Source: a virus | Virus record (IMG/VR): IMGVR_UViG_3300027797_000019 | Coordinates: 1-64,000 of that record | DNA: 64,000 bases | Direction: 5' to 3' (one strand) | Shown: piece after piece, positions 31,849 through 40,850 of the stretch | Numbering within the stretch: the first letter of the stretch is position 1 | Layout: every line of letters begins with the position of its first letter | Position numbers and translations under genes: made by a program | The notes under the pieces: generated by a model | What the model was told of the DNA's origin: nothing | Databases searched by the model: none | What the model saw: only the letters and a program-made list of their open reading frames with translations

Positions 31849-32439
31849 ATGGCAATCAAACATTATTTAGCATTAGATATTCCAGATACTGCAGTTCCAA
31901 CGGTACTGCGCATTGTTGATGCGTCTGTATACGGACAGGGATTGCCTATTGAATGTCCTCGTTTAGATATATATCTTCCAGGATTTCAGGAACCTATATT
32001 TATTTCAGAAGGACTTACACCTGGATTTTCAAAAAATATAAGCGGTATAGACTTAGGTCTACAACATCCGCAGTCCGAAACGTTGATTGGCTTACCCGAC
32101 GGACTTTACAAAATCAGATATTCTATAAGTCCTAATGAAAAAGTATTTGTAGAATATTATCATTTAAGAACTACAAAGATCATAAATTCTTATGCTGCAG
32201 AACTTTGTAGACTTCAGTTAGAAAAATGTGAGCCTACAGCAGAGCTTCATAAAAAATTACATGATCTGAGATATATTAAATTATATCTAGATGGTGCTAA
32301 AGCAAAAGCAGAGCAATGTCACGCTCCTGCTCAAGCTATTGATATGATGACTTATGCTGAAAAGCTTTTAAGCAAATATCATAGTGGATGCTGTATTTCA
32401 TGCGGTACTCCATATACAAGAAGTTGTAATTGTCACTAA
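31849..32439 (+). CDS. Cys-tailed structural-module protein, 196 aa
   Basis: I start at ATG 31849 (MAIKHYLALDIPDTAVPTVLR...); the frame is open to 31801, but that part lies in the terminator. The N-terminal 110 residues look beta-rich and the middle helical (AAELCRLQLEKCEPTAELHKKLHDL). The end carries CCISCGTPYTRSCNCH, a cluster that could bind zinc. Two further Cys-rich small genes follow. Possibly a fibre adaptor; family not recognised. Confidence 0.6.
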   Translation: MAIKHYLALDIPDTAVPTVLRIVDASVYGQGLPIECPRLDIYLPGFQEPIFISEGLTPGFSKNISGIDLGLQHPQSETLIGLPDGLYKIRYSISPNEKVFVEYYHLRTTKIINSYAAELCRLQLEKCEPTAELHKKLHDLRYIKLYLDGAKAKAEQCHAPAQAIDMMTYAEKLLSKYHSGCCISCGTPYTRSCNCH

Positions 32440-32450
32440 AACCAAAGAAT

Positions 32451-32582
32451 ATGAGTAACAACACTTGTGCTAATTGTGGAACGAACATTACTTGCGGATG
32501 CCAAGTCAAAACAGCATCTGACGGAACAAAATGTTGCTCTCAGTGTCTTGCGCAGTATGAAGAATCTTTAAAGAAAAAATGA
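32451..32582 (+). CDS. Small Cys-rich protein, 43 aa
   Basis: ATG at 32451 gives a 43-residue frame with TCANCGTNITCGCQV and KCCSQC, that is CxxC...CxC...CCxxC, a compact zinc-ribbon-like pattern. It overlaps the next start (ATGA). The Cys pattern echoes the tail of the previous protein. Confidence 0.65.
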   Translation: MSNNTCANCGTNITCGCQVKTASDGTKCCSQCLAQYEESLKKK

Positions 32583-32809
32583 GCGAAGTACAAGAACATA
32601 TTGACGGATTATTTGCAGACGCTGTTTATAAAGCGTTTAAAGCAAAGCGTTACGGTATAAAGTCTTGTCCTAAACCATTAGAGATTGATCATCTTGCAGA
32701 TATTCGAGAAGTCTACAAACGTGTGACAGAACTCGACAGAAACGAAATGAAGCTTGCGACTTCTTGTTGCACGTTAAACAAAATTACCGAGCATATAAAG
32801 ACACTATAA
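32579..32809 (+). CDS. Hypothetical protein, 76 aa
   Basis: A helical protein (DIREVYKRVTELDRNEMKLATSC) with three Cys. It overlaps the previous gene's stop and precedes the fibre-like gene by 2 bases. Function unknown; the position suggests a helper of fibre assembly. Confidence 0.55.
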   Translation: MSEVQEHIDGLFADAVYKAFKAKRYGIKSCPKPLEIDHLADIREVYKRVTELDRNEMKLATSCCTLNKITEHIKTL

Positions 32810-32811
32810 GG

Positions 32812-34554
32812 ATGAAACCTGTAAAGAATAATACAACCCCCGGATGCTCAGCTGTATCGTCACAATGTGTGATATGGCAGGGTCCGGATATCCCTTGCAT
32901 CAATCTTTGCAAAGGTGATACAATCGATGATGTAGTTTATAAGCTTGCTACGATTCTTTGTGAATCTACAAGCGGTGTAATTGATATTACTACATTAGAT
33001 TTTAAATGTTTAGTTGAGCAGTATCAATCTGATCCACAGACACTTATCCAACTTTTACAACTTCTTATTGACAAAATATGTTCTTTAGAAGATCTTATTG
33101 ATGGAGGTAATGGAGGTGGTAGTGGTTCTGTGAATGTACAGCTTCCTCCTTGTCTTCGTTATACCAACAACGATGGTGACTTTATAGAATACTTAGAGCA
33201 TACTGCATATAGCAGAAAACTTGCTGCAGAGATATGCACGCTTATTGGAAACATTGCTTCTCATAATACACGTATTACAAATCTTGAAACACGTGTAACA
33301 ACGTTGGAAAATGGTTCAGGCGGTGGAGGTTCAACTTCTATTACAGTAACTCCACAGTGTACAGGTACTCCGGGTACTCCTACAACCATACAAAATGCTT
33401 TTTTGAATTTAGAAGACGAGTTTTGTGATTTAAGAATCGCAACGGGTACAACTTCACAAATTCTTCAGGCACTTGCTAAACAATGTAATAATCTTGGAAG
33501 TCAATTCCAGTTATCTGGTAATGGAGTAGCTGTAATGTCTCAGCTACCTGGTTGGGTTAATAATCCTACATCTGTTGCTGATACTATTAATAACATCTGG
33601 CTTACACTATGTGACATTAGAGATCGAGTTGATGATCTTGGTGTAGTAACATCAATTAAGTGTACTGACCTTATTATTGATTTCTTACTAACAGTTAACC
33701 AGCAAAGAACAAGTGCTTCACTAACGTTTGCAGGACTTTCAACAATACCAAGTGGCTTAACAGAGCAATTAGGAACAAGAGTTAGAATCGCTTGGAATAA
33801 CGGTGCAAACTTTGTGGATGTTCCATTTACTTTAGGAAATTTTGTATCTCCTGATGGTGGTCCATTTGAAATAAATCTTGCGTCATTAAATCCTAACGTT
33901 CCTACTGATAAAGACTTAACATTTACAGTCACAACAACTTATACTGGTTCAGGTCTAACTTGTTCTAAAACTGCTATTAAAACCTCAACATTTACTTGTA
34001 ATAAACCCACTGTTGGAACGGTTTCATTAGTACAAGCTACAGCTAGTAGTTTAGAAGTAGTTTGGGCAGAACCTACAACCGGAACTACACCAGTTATATC
34101 TTATACTGTAACTCTAAAAAATAACTCTGGAACAATTACATATCAGACTGCACAGACAACTATAGGTCAGTACTTATTTAGCGGCTTAAATGCTTCTAGT
34201 TCTTATAGAGTAGACGTTGTAGTTAATTACGAGTGTGGTTCTTCAGCTGTAACAAGTGGATTGTTTAGTACTCTTTCCGGTGGTGGTACTACATATTACT
34301 ATTATCAGGTAGAAAGATGTTGTGGTGCTAGCCCTACAATTTTGAATGTTAGAAGTAACAGCCAATTAACTGTTAATCAGGGTGTAAATATTTCAGGTTC
34401 AGCTAATGCCCCATACGCATGGCATGTAATTGGGACATCTTCACAAATTGTTTCAGCTCCTGTAGTACTTGCTGTTCACCCAGATTGTGAAGCTGCAATT
34501 GATGATTTAGGAGATCCTTGTGATGACGGTGGTGGTAATGGTGGTGTAGTTTAA
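32812..34554 (+). CDS. Fibre-like protein with FN3-like domain, 580 aa
   Basis: The start is taken at ATG 32812 (MKPVKNNTTPGCSAV...). The N-terminus has CVIWQGPDIPCINLCKGD followed by a helical VVYKLATIL, a module shared with the next protein and probably the virion-attachment end. Gly-rich linkers (GGNGGGSGS, GSGGGGS) join coiled-coil and beta-rich parts. A fibronectin type III-like domain lies at about residues 398-485, and the C-terminus is Cys- and Gly-rich. The layout fits a receptor-binding or head-decorating fibre. Confidence 0.75.
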   Translation: MKPVKNNTTPGCSAVSSQCVIWQGPDIPCINLCKGDTIDDVVYKLATILCESTSGVIDITTLDFKCLVEQYQSDPQTLIQLLQLLIDKICSLEDLIDGGNGGGSGSVNVQLPPCLRYTNNDGDFIEYLEHTAYSRKLAAEICTLIGNIASHNTRITNLETRVTTLENGSGGGGSTSITVTPQCTGTPGTPTTIQNAFLNLEDEFCDLRIATGTTSQILQALAKQCNNLGSQFQLSGNGVAVMSQLPGWVNNPTSVADTINNIWLTLCDIRDRVDDLGVVTSIKCTDLIIDFLLTVNQQRTSASLTFAGLSTIPSGLTEQLGTRVRIAWNNGANFVDVPFTLGNFVSPDGGPFEINLASLNPNVPTDKDLTFTVTTTYTGSGLTCSKTAIKTSTFTCNKPTVGTVSLVQATASSLEVVWAEPTTGTTPVISYTVTLKNNSGTITYQTAQTTIGQYLFSGLNASSSYRVDVVVNYECGSSAVTSGLFSTLSGGGTTYYYYQVERCCGASPTILNVRSNSQLTVNQGVNISGSANAPYAWHVIGTSSQIVSAPVVLAVHPDCEAAIDDLGDPCDDGGGNGGVV

Positions 34555-34576
34555 AAACATAAAACATTAGATAAAG

Positions 34577-35461
34577 ATGTACCCTAACGATTATTGTCAA
34601 CCTTGTCAACAAACAGTACCTCCGGTTACTGTACCACCTCCTCCAGTATGTGCTGGGGAGCCGTGTGTTGAGTTATATAAAGATGATTGTGTTCTTTATA
34701 CAGGACCCAATTTTCCATGCTTAAATGTTACAACAAATGAGCGTCTTGAAAGCGTTTTGATTAAAATCATGACAAAACTTTCTCAGTGCTGTTGTGATGG
34801 TACACCTCAACCTGTTGACTGTGTTGTATCAGAATGGAGTGCTTGGGGTGAATGCATTTGTCCAGATGAAGGCGCCGAAATAGAAATATGTACTCAAACA
34901 AGAACTAGAACAGTTATTACACCAGCATCTAATGGAGGCGATCCTTGTCCTTTACTTATTGAAATAAGAGAATGCTGCCAACCAGTAAACTGTGTAGTAT
35001 CTCAATGGAGCGAATGGTCTAACTGCGTTAATGGCATTCAAACAAGAACAAGAACAGTAGTTACTCCCGCCTCTTGTGGTGGTACTGCTTGTCCTCCACT
35101 AGTAGAGACAAGGTCATGTTGTACTCCTGTAAACTGTGTTGTATCAGCATGGGGTCCTTGGTCAAATTGTGTTAGCGGAGTTAGAACTAGAACAAGAACT
35201 GTTGTTACACCAGCATCATGTGGTGGAACAGCTTGTCCTGCACTTACAGAAACTCAAGATTGTGATGGGGGTTTACCTGTAGATTGCGTAGTTTCAGATT
35301 GGAGTCCTTGGTCTAATTGTGTTAACGGTGAGCAGACAAGAACTAGAACTGTTGTAACACCTGCTGAAAACGGTGGAGCACCATGTCCAACTTTGATAGA
35401 AACAAGAGACTGTATAGGATGTACAACACCAACAGGTCTTTCAGTACAAACTTTAGCTTAA
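34577..35461 (+). CDS. Thrombospondin type-1 repeat adhesin, 294 aa
   Basis: After a Cys/Pro-rich N-terminus with CVLYTGPNFPCLN (the module shared with the upstream fibre), four TSP1-like repeats follow, starting at about residues 77, 138, 187 and 239. Each has CVVSxWSxW, TRTRTVxTP and CP-L-xET cysteines, matching the Trp-Arg layered core and disulfides of TSP1 domains. Such domains bind glycans or proteins in animals and occur only sporadically in phages. Six Cys per repeat imply oxidation outside the cytosol. Confidence 0.85.
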   Translation: MYPNDYCQPCQQTVPPVTVPPPPVCAGEPCVELYKDDCVLYTGPNFPCLNVTTNERLESVLIKIMTKLSQCCCDGTPQPVDCVVSEWSAWGECICPDEGAEIEICTQTRTRTVITPASNGGDPCPLLIEIRECCQPVNCVVSQWSEWSNCVNGIQTRTRTVVTPASCGGTACPPLVETRSCCTPVNCVVSAWGPWSNCVSGVRTRTRTVVTPASCGGTACPALTETQDCDGGLPVDCVVSDWSPWSNCVNGEQTRTRTVVTPAENGGAPCPTLIETRDCIGCTTPTGLSVQTLA

Positions 35462-35485
35462 ACATAAACATTAAATTATAAAAAC

Positions 35486-36028
35486 ATGCCATCATTTACT
35501 TTAAACTGGACCCCTGCGGGTGGTCAAACAACAACAGCACAACGTGTGCAAAGAAAATCAGGCGGAGGAGCTTTTGCAACAATTGCAACTCTTGGTACTG
35601 CAGCTAGTACGTACACAGATACTAGTGGTTCTGATAACATACTTTATACTTATCAGATTGTTAACGTATGTACTAATGGCGAAGTAGATTCAAGTGACGT
35701 TCTTATTTGTAATCCTACTTGTCCTACAGTTACAGAAGTAGTTAGTGGAACTGGTGTAGAACTTTCTTTCCCTTCACTTTCAGGTAATACTGTTTATACA
35801 GGTAATGTTACATTTAGTGGTGGTATTGCTGCTCAAGCAACTAGTGGCAACGCTAATGGTTTTGCTTTAGGATTTACTGGTGCTTATGGTACAACTTATA
35901 CATATACTTACACAGTTTCTTGTGGGGGATTCCAAATTTCATGTTCTGATACAGTTGCTATTTCTAGCCAACCATGTTTGACACCAACTGAACTTTCAGT
36001 AATGAATGACGCGGGTTTTGACTCATAA
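35486..36028 (+). CDS. FN3-like adhesive protein A, 180 aa
   Basis: The N-terminal 75 residues (FTLNWTPAGGQTTTAQRVQRK...YTYQIVNVC) follow the fibronectin type III strand order. The C-terminal half is a second beta-rich Thr/Gly domain. It shares its opening (TxxWTPAGG...QR) with the downstream protein, indicating duplication. It is probably a surface-exposed virion decoration. Confidence 0.65.
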   Translation: MPSFTLNWTPAGGQTTTAQRVQRKSGGGAFATIATLGTAASTYTDTSGSDNILYTYQIVNVCTNGEVDSSDVLICNPTCPTVTEVVSGTGVELSFPSLSGNTVYTGNVTFSGGIAAQATSGNANGFALGFTGAYGTTYTYTYTVSCGGFQISCSDTVAISSQPCLTPTELSVMNDAGFDS

Positions 36029-36046
36029 GATAAAATTTAAAATATT

Positions 36047-36553
36047 ATGGCAACAGTAACATTAACATGGACACCAGCAGGAGGTGCTAACTCTACAAAT
36101 CAAAGAATTTATAGAGGTTTAGATCTTACTGTCTCTACACTGTTAGCAACTGTATCGCCTAGTGTAGCAACTTATACTGATTCAACCGCTCCTGATGGTG
36201 CAACTGTTTATTATCGAGTTGCTAATATCTGCAATAATGGTGGTCCAACTAATAGCACTGTAGTAAGTATAACTACACCCGGTGGCGGAGGTGGTGGCAG
36301 TACTGACCCTGTAGAATACTTTAACGTTGGATGGGGTGGTGATACAAGTGCTGCATGCAGTATGGCTAATATTGGTGGTAATGTATTCTATACAACGTGT
36401 AGAACCGACGAGTTTGGTTCTGGATGTCAATTGTATATTGATGGCTCTATGAGTGGACGTCTGCAAGGCTTTACGCATTTATTTGCTAATAACATGAACT
36501 GGCTTATTACTACCGAAGGTGTAGTTATTGGACCAGACGATACTCAGTGTTAA
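36047..36553 (+). CDS. FN3-like adhesive protein B, 168 aa
   Basis: Paralog of the upstream protein over the first 75 residues (TLTWTPAGGANSTNQRIYR...YRVANIC), then a Gly linker (PGGGGGGSTDP) and a distinct Cys-containing C-terminal domain of about 75 residues. The linker plus a different tip suggests exchange of receptor-contacting domains. It ends just before a terminator. Confidence 0.65.
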   Translation: MATVTLTWTPAGGANSTNQRIYRGLDLTVSTLLATVSPSVATYTDSTAPDGATVYYRVANICNNGGPTNSTVVSITTPGGGGGGSTDPVEYFNVGWGGDTSAACSMANIGGNVFYTTCRTDEFGSGCQLYIDGSMSGRLQGFTHLFANNMNWLITTEGVVIGPDDTQC

Positions 36554-36607
36554 GATAAAAAAATCATTGATCAGGTTTGTTGGTTTCTCCTGGCAGTGGT
36601 CTGTGAG

Positions 36608-36632
36608 ACCCCCGGTAGCAATACTGGGGGTT
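36608..36632 (+). terminator. Hairpin terminator at end of fibre module
   Basis: CCCCCGGTA and TACTGGGGG form a 9-bp stem (one G-U) closed by a GCAA tetraloop. It is followed by moderately T-rich sequence. It separates the fibre genes from the promoter of the phosphoesterase gene. Confidence 0.7.
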
Positions 36633-36662
36633 CTTGCTATTATTTATAGTTAAAATCAATAC

Positions 36663-36696
36663 AAGTTCTACAAAAAGGTATATATTTGTAGAACTT
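36663..36696. promoter_or_regulatory. Operator-like 12-bp inverted repeat over promoter
   Basis: AAGTTCTACAAA and TTTGTAGAACTT are perfect 12-base inverted arms with a 10-base spacer. The right arm overlaps the -7 element and the left arm takes the place of the -33, so a bound protein should block or help RNA polymerase directly. This is the longest member of the TTCTACA operator set. Confidence 0.7.
36681..36688 (+). promoter_or_regulatory. Bacteroidota-type -7 element TATATTTG
   Basis: An exact TAnnTTTG match 31 bases before the ATG of the phosphoesterase. The expected start point is about 25 bases before the ATG. No clear -33 element exists, suggesting activator dependence. Confidence 0.6.
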
Positions 36697-36719
36697 ATCC
36701 ATGAAAAACCCAATATAAT

Positions 36720-38051
36720 ATGAGTCTAATTTCATCTGTATATCAGAGTTTAAAACGCAAACGCTCTGATCAGGAGAAAGCTGAAAAGATAGGCATTCCC
36801 TTAAAAAAATACCTTGCATTAAAAGAGTTAATAGTTAATGCAATTAGTGAAATTTCTTCTGTAGTTGATAGTCACGTTGTTGATTATTTGCAAGGAAAGT
36901 TAGTTGATAAAGTTGAAGAAACAGCTCTCATTGGTCAATTAAATGAAGAGCTTGGTAAAATTGTCATTGATAAATCAAAGTCTGAAGGAGCTACTATTGT
37001 TGAACAGCACGTTGATCTGGAGACCGGTACTACAAAAATTACCGGTCTTTTTGCTGCTGAGCCTAGAAGTTCTGAAGAAATAATAGAGCTACTTAATATT
37101 GATACACGAAAGTGGAAACTTTCGCAATACTGGAACAAAGAAAAAAGTGGGCGATGGTATGTGTCAGCACTTGTAAGTAAACTTCCAGAGGAGCAAGTTA
37201 TACAAAGCACGTTTTTAGAGATTCTTCAAAATTATGAATTACCGGAAATTCAACCCCTCGACAAGAGTAACATCTTGCTCAATAAATCAGCAGAAGAAAA
37301 AGTCTGTGGAGTTTTCTCTCTTCAAGATCTTCACTTTGGAAAACCAGGAAACGAAAATCTCGGAGAAATTCTTGAAAACTGTGTAAAGTCCTTATTAACA
37401 AAGGCTTACAATACATACTACCTTGATGAAATAATTTTTGTAGTTGGTGGAGATGCTCTAAATATGGACACATTTAACGGTACAACCACAAAGGGGACTA
37501 TTGTAGAAAATGGGGAAGGTCCTGTAGAAACCTACATTAAAGCTTTTGACTCTCTTATGCAAACAATTGGGACAATATCTCAATTTTGCAATAAGCTAAA
37601 AATAGTATACTTACCAGGTAATCATGATAGATTGTCATCATTTCATCTGGTACATGCTTTACAGCAAGGTTTTAAAGATTGGTCAAATATTGATTTTGAT
37701 AGCGCATATGCTGAAAGAAAAGTACACCTATATGGTTTAAATATGTTCTGTTTTGAGCATGGTGATGTGACTACAAAAAACAATCCTTTGGTATATGCGA
37801 CAGAATTTCCTATTGAATGGGGTTCTGCATCATTTAGAACTCTCTATGTTGGACATTATCACACAAAGAGGTCAAAGGAATACTTGACAGAAAACGAAGA
37901 AAACGGGTTTACAACTCGTCAACTTCCAAGTTTGTCATCCTCAGATTATTATCATTACCACAATAAATGGACTGGTAATAAGCGCGCAGGAATTTTAGAA
38001 CTGCACTGTGAGAAGAAAGGTAAAGTTTCAGAGTTTGTTTATACACTTTAA
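36720..38051 (+). CDS. Calcineurin-like metallophosphoesterase, 443 aa
   Basis: The metal-binding motifs are in order: DLH (D203, H205), GGD (D245), GNHD (N301, H302, D303), a later GD/H motif (FEHGDV), and GHYH near residue 380. This is the Mre11/SbcD-type superfamily of phosphoesterases and nucleases. About 190 N-terminal residues, partly helical, precede the catalytic core and have no known domain. It has its own operator-bearing promoter inside the virion region. It could act on DNA ends, RNA or host signalling nucleotides. Confidence 0.85.
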   Translation: MSLISSVYQSLKRKRSDQEKAEKIGIPLKKYLALKELIVNAISEISSVVDSHVVDYLQGKLVDKVEETALIGQLNEELGKIVIDKSKSEGATIVEQHVDLETGTTKITGLFAAEPRSSEEIIELLNIDTRKWKLSQYWNKEKSGRWYVSALVSKLPEEQVIQSTFLEILQNYELPEIQPLDKSNILLNKSAEEKVCGVFSLQDLHFGKPGNENLGEILENCVKSLLTKAYNTYYLDEIIFVVGGDALNMDTFNGTTTKGTIVENGEGPVETYIKAFDSLMQTIGTISQFCNKLKIVYLPGNHDRLSSFHLVHALQQGFKDWSNIDFDSAYAERKVHLYGLNMFCFEHGDVTTKNNPLVYATEFPIEWGSASFRTLYVGHYHTKRSKEYLTENEENGFTTRQLPSLSSSDYYHYHNKWTGNKRAGILELHCEKKGKVSEFVYTL

Positions 38052-38109
38052 TGGGTCAAAACCATGAAAGTATGGCAAAAATTTATTAAATTCTTATTGT
38101 AGGACGTGC

Positions 38110-38694
38110 ATGAAAGACGCTAAGAAACCAGACTTAAATGCACCGCGTTTTAGACCCTCTGTATTGGGTACTCTTAATAAGTCTGTAATCAGTCTTCTGA
38201 GAGATAAAATACACGGTTTGAACAAGCTTAGCGATGTTGAGATTAAGAATATAATCTTAACATTTAATGAGCTATTGTGGAACACGGTGTTAGAAAATAG
38301 GGACGGTGTTGAGCTTCCAGAGCATGTGGGCAACTTATTCATAGGAACCTGTAAACCTAAAATTCGTAAAAACGTAGACTTTAAAAAGTCACAGGATTAT
38401 TTAAAGGTAATCCAACATCGTAACTGGGAAAGTGATGATTATCTAGCAAAGATATTCTATACTAATCATGAAACTAGATATCGATTTAAAAATTACGAAG
38501 TATGGGGTTTTCAGGGGTCGCGGAGGTTTAAAAGAACACTTGGTAAAGTGTATCCTGAAAACTGGAAGCTGTATGTTCAAGTAGATCACACGCTTCAAGT
38601 TTCCAAGCTGTTTAGAAAAAACAGTTACAGAATCATGAAGGAAGCAGAAAATACCAAAAACCTAGAAAGTTATGATGAACTAGCACTTGACTAA
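38110..38694 (+). CDS. Conserved Bacteroidota-phage protein, 194 aa
   Basis: The central segment (VGNLFIGTCKPKIRKNVDFKKS...IFYTNHETRYRFKNYEVWGF...SRRFKRTL) is basic and aromatic, in a pattern I associate with a conserved unknown protein of Bacteroidota phages. The high positive charge suggests nucleic-acid binding. It lies between the phosphoesterase and the ring proteins. Function not known. Confidence 0.65.
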   Translation: MKDAKKPDLNAPRFRPSVLGTLNKSVISLLRDKIHGLNKLSDVEIKNIILTFNELLWNTVLENRDGVELPEHVGNLFIGTCKPKIRKNVDFKKSQDYLKVIQHRNWESDDYLAKIFYTNHETRYRFKNYEVWGFQGSRRFKRTLGKVYPENWKLYVQVDHTLQVSKLFRKNSYRIMKEAENTKNLESYDELALD

Positions 38695-38719
38695 GCACGC
38701 TATTTAAAACATACAAGGG

Positions 38720-39394
38720 ATGGTAACTATTGGAGAAGTAATATCTAGGGTGCGTAATCAAGTTAAGTCGGTAAAGCAAGACGCTTTTTTAACCGACCGT
38801 TTTCTTCATTCCCTTATTCGCAAATACGCAGCACTAATGATGCGACGTCAGGACAACCTGAATCGCATTATGAAATTTAACTCTGTATTTCAAGCTCTTT
38901 CTTTTGTTGAGCTTATTGAAATTGATAAGATTGAAGCACAATGTCATTGTGTTGAAAGTGGTTGCACATTTAAAAGAACAAAAGATAAAGTACCAGCTTT
39001 AATGCAGGGTTACTGGGGTCCTCTTATGAGGTCGGTTACAAGTATTGATATAAGTGAAGAACTTGTACCAACATTTCCGCACACATTTGAAAAGATTGCA
39101 AACCAAAAGACGTTTAAATACAATAGGAAAAAATACTATTGGTATTTAGACGGGTATTTGTATTTCCCAAATCTAGAGTGGGATGCTATTAGAATTGAAG
39201 GTGTGTTTGAAGAAGACATTAGTAAATACAATTGCGATATTAAAGATGATTGTTTGTATATGCAGGATCGTGGATTTCATGTTCCTGAATTCCTTTTTGC
39301 AGAAATCGAACAGAATGTTGTAAGAGATCTCGCGGGAATGATTCAGATTCCTTCTGATATTATGCAAGACAACAGACACCTTGCTAGACAATAA
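38720..39394 (+). CDS. Tail ring / connector protein, 224 aa
   Basis: Residues 1-60 form helices (VISRVRNQVKSVKQDAFLTDRFLHSLIRKYAALMMRRQD), followed by a beta-rich part with aromatic residues and a C-terminal helix (LFAEIEQNVVRDLAGMIQIP). I recall this layout from crAss-like phages, where it sits with the ring proteins that join portal and tail (P22 gp4/gp10-like region). Assignment by context and resemblance. Confidence 0.7.
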   Translation: MVTIGEVISRVRNQVKSVKQDAFLTDRFLHSLIRKYAALMMRRQDNLNRIMKFNSVFQALSFVELIEIDKIEAQCHCVESGCTFKRTKDKVPALMQGYWGPLMRSVTSIDISEELVPTFPHTFEKIANQKTFKYNRKKYYWYLDGYLYFPNLEWDAIRIEGVFEEDISKYNCDIKDDCLYMQDRGFHVPEFLFAEIEQNVVRDLAGMIQIPSDIMQDNRHLARQ

Positions 39395-39405
39395 AACATT
39401 AAACG

Positions 39406-40500
39406 ATGCTTACGGAACTTCAATATAGGACATTTGACGAGCTTCTGCAGAGCGTTGAGATTGACATGAAAGGTGTCGATAGTCAAGGTTATGTAGAACC
39501 ACAAGAATTGCTTAAAGTAGCAATTAAAGTCAACAGAGAATTAGGTTTAAAAATCAATCCTTCTAGACAGAAGTGTATTGAAATACATAAAGGAAAAGCC
39601 AGACTACCTGAAGATTTTAACGTGTTAAATTTTGCCTTGGTTTGCGAGTCAAGAAATGAGCATCCTATAGTTAGAAAAGAGAAGACTTACAACCAGGGTT
39701 TATTAGAGGGTGTTTTAATGGCACAGAACATTCTTTCTAGAACAAGTGTTGATCAGTTTACGATTACAATGGATTTACAACCTAATGGTAATCTTATCAG
39801 TCATACTCTAAATACAATGGATGTAATTGTACAAGCACAATTACCTGATGGAACCCTAGCTTCATTTGATTTTTCTACACCAAGTACAGGTGAGATTATT
39901 TTAGACAATGATACAGCACAATTAATTACAGGTGTAAAGATTATCATTATTGGTAAAAAGTCAATTACAAATTTTGGTAGTCAACAACATACTAATCTTA
40001 ATAATGACGACAATAATCCTTCAGTTACCTATATCTATAATAACGTAGTTAATACTTATAAAAGATTAGTACCAATTGAAATTAGACCCAGCAGAAAAAT
40101 TATGAATGACTGCTGGAATCTTACTGTAAAAAGTCATTACATAGGTTACTTAGAAAATGGATTTTTCCATGTCAATTTTGACGAGGGTACAATTTATCTA
40201 AATTATTCTTCTGTAATGGAGGATGACGCGGGTAATCTTTTGGTTTTTGATCACCCTATTGTAAATGAATATTATGAATATGCACTAAAAGAGCGAATCT
40301 TTGAGAATATGTTTTTGAGTGGTGAGTCTTCAGTACAAAACAAATTGCAGTTTATATCTCAGAAATTGAGAATGTCAAGAAATAATGCATTTAGTTATGT
40401 AAATACTCCTGACTTTAATGAGTTGAAGCGCGTTTGGGAAATGAATAGAAAAGCGCAATACCACAACTACTACAACATGTTTAAGAGCAATATACGATGA
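39406..40500 (+). CDS. Tail ring / virion protein, 364 aa
   Basis: The opening (MLTELQYRTFDELLQSVEIDM...LLKVAIKVNRELGLKINPSR...LPEDFNVLNFAL) is one I associate with a conserved structural protein of crAss-like phages located beside the tail-hub gene. A Thr/Asn-rich beta domain follows (about residues 110-200), then a mixed C-terminal part. It overlaps the next gene by 4 bases. Confidence 0.72.
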   Translation: MLTELQYRTFDELLQSVEIDMKGVDSQGYVEPQELLKVAIKVNRELGLKINPSRQKCIEIHKGKARLPEDFNVLNFALVCESRNEHPIVRKEKTYNQGLLEGVLMAQNILSRTSVDQFTITMDLQPNGNLISHTLNTMDVIVQAQLPDGTLASFDFSTPSTGEIILDNDTAQLITGVKIIIIGKKSITNFGSQQHTNLNNDDNNPSVTYIYNNVVNTYKRLVPIEIRPSRKIMNDCWNLTVKSHYIGYLENGFFHVNFDEGTIYLNYSSVMEDDAGNLLVFDHPIVNEYYEYALKERIFENMFLSGESSVQNKLQFISQKLRMSRNNAFSYVNTPDFNELKRVWEMNRKAQYHNYYNMFKSNIR

Positions 40501-40850
40501 GCATTATACAAAAAAAGATTAAGGTTGGTGTTTATGATGCCAATGTGGTTTTTATGGTAACTGACTCAATGGAGGAAGTTGCGATAAAAACATTTCGTAA
40601 AACAAAAGAAATCTGGTCTATTGAAGACGCAGACGGTTGTGTTTTTTATACAACAGGTTTGTACTATTTAGTGCTTCTACAAGAACAAATATCTCACAAC
40701 CTTATAGCTCATGAAATATTTCATCTTTCAACTCGGATATGCGAAGATAGATATATCGAAGATGAAGAAACAAAAGCTTGGTTAACAGGTTATCTTACTG
40801 AAAACATTTATAAGTTTTTAGACAAAAAGAAAATTGAAATAAAGCTATGA
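40497..40850 (+). CDS. Small zincin-like metallopeptidase, 117 aa
   Basis: The HEIFH motif (H72-E73-x2-H76) in LIAHEIFHLSTRICED is a canonical HExxH zinc-binding helix. IEDEETKAWLTGYLTE after it could give the third acidic ligand, as in small phage zincins. It is coupled by 4-base overlaps to both the ring protein and the tail-hub gene, suggesting a role in maturing or assembling the tail. Confidence 0.7.
   Translation: MSIIQKKIKVGVYDANVVFMVTDSMEEVAIKTFRKTKEIWSIEDADGCVFYTTGLYYLVLLQEQISHNLIAHEIFHLSTRICEDRYIEDEETKAWLTGYLTENIYKFLDKKKIEIKL

Noticed and set aside
38064-38099. Eleven-codon frame (MKVWQKFIKFLL) before the 194-residue gene
   Set aside because: Too short to separate from chance, although it could be a leader peptide.
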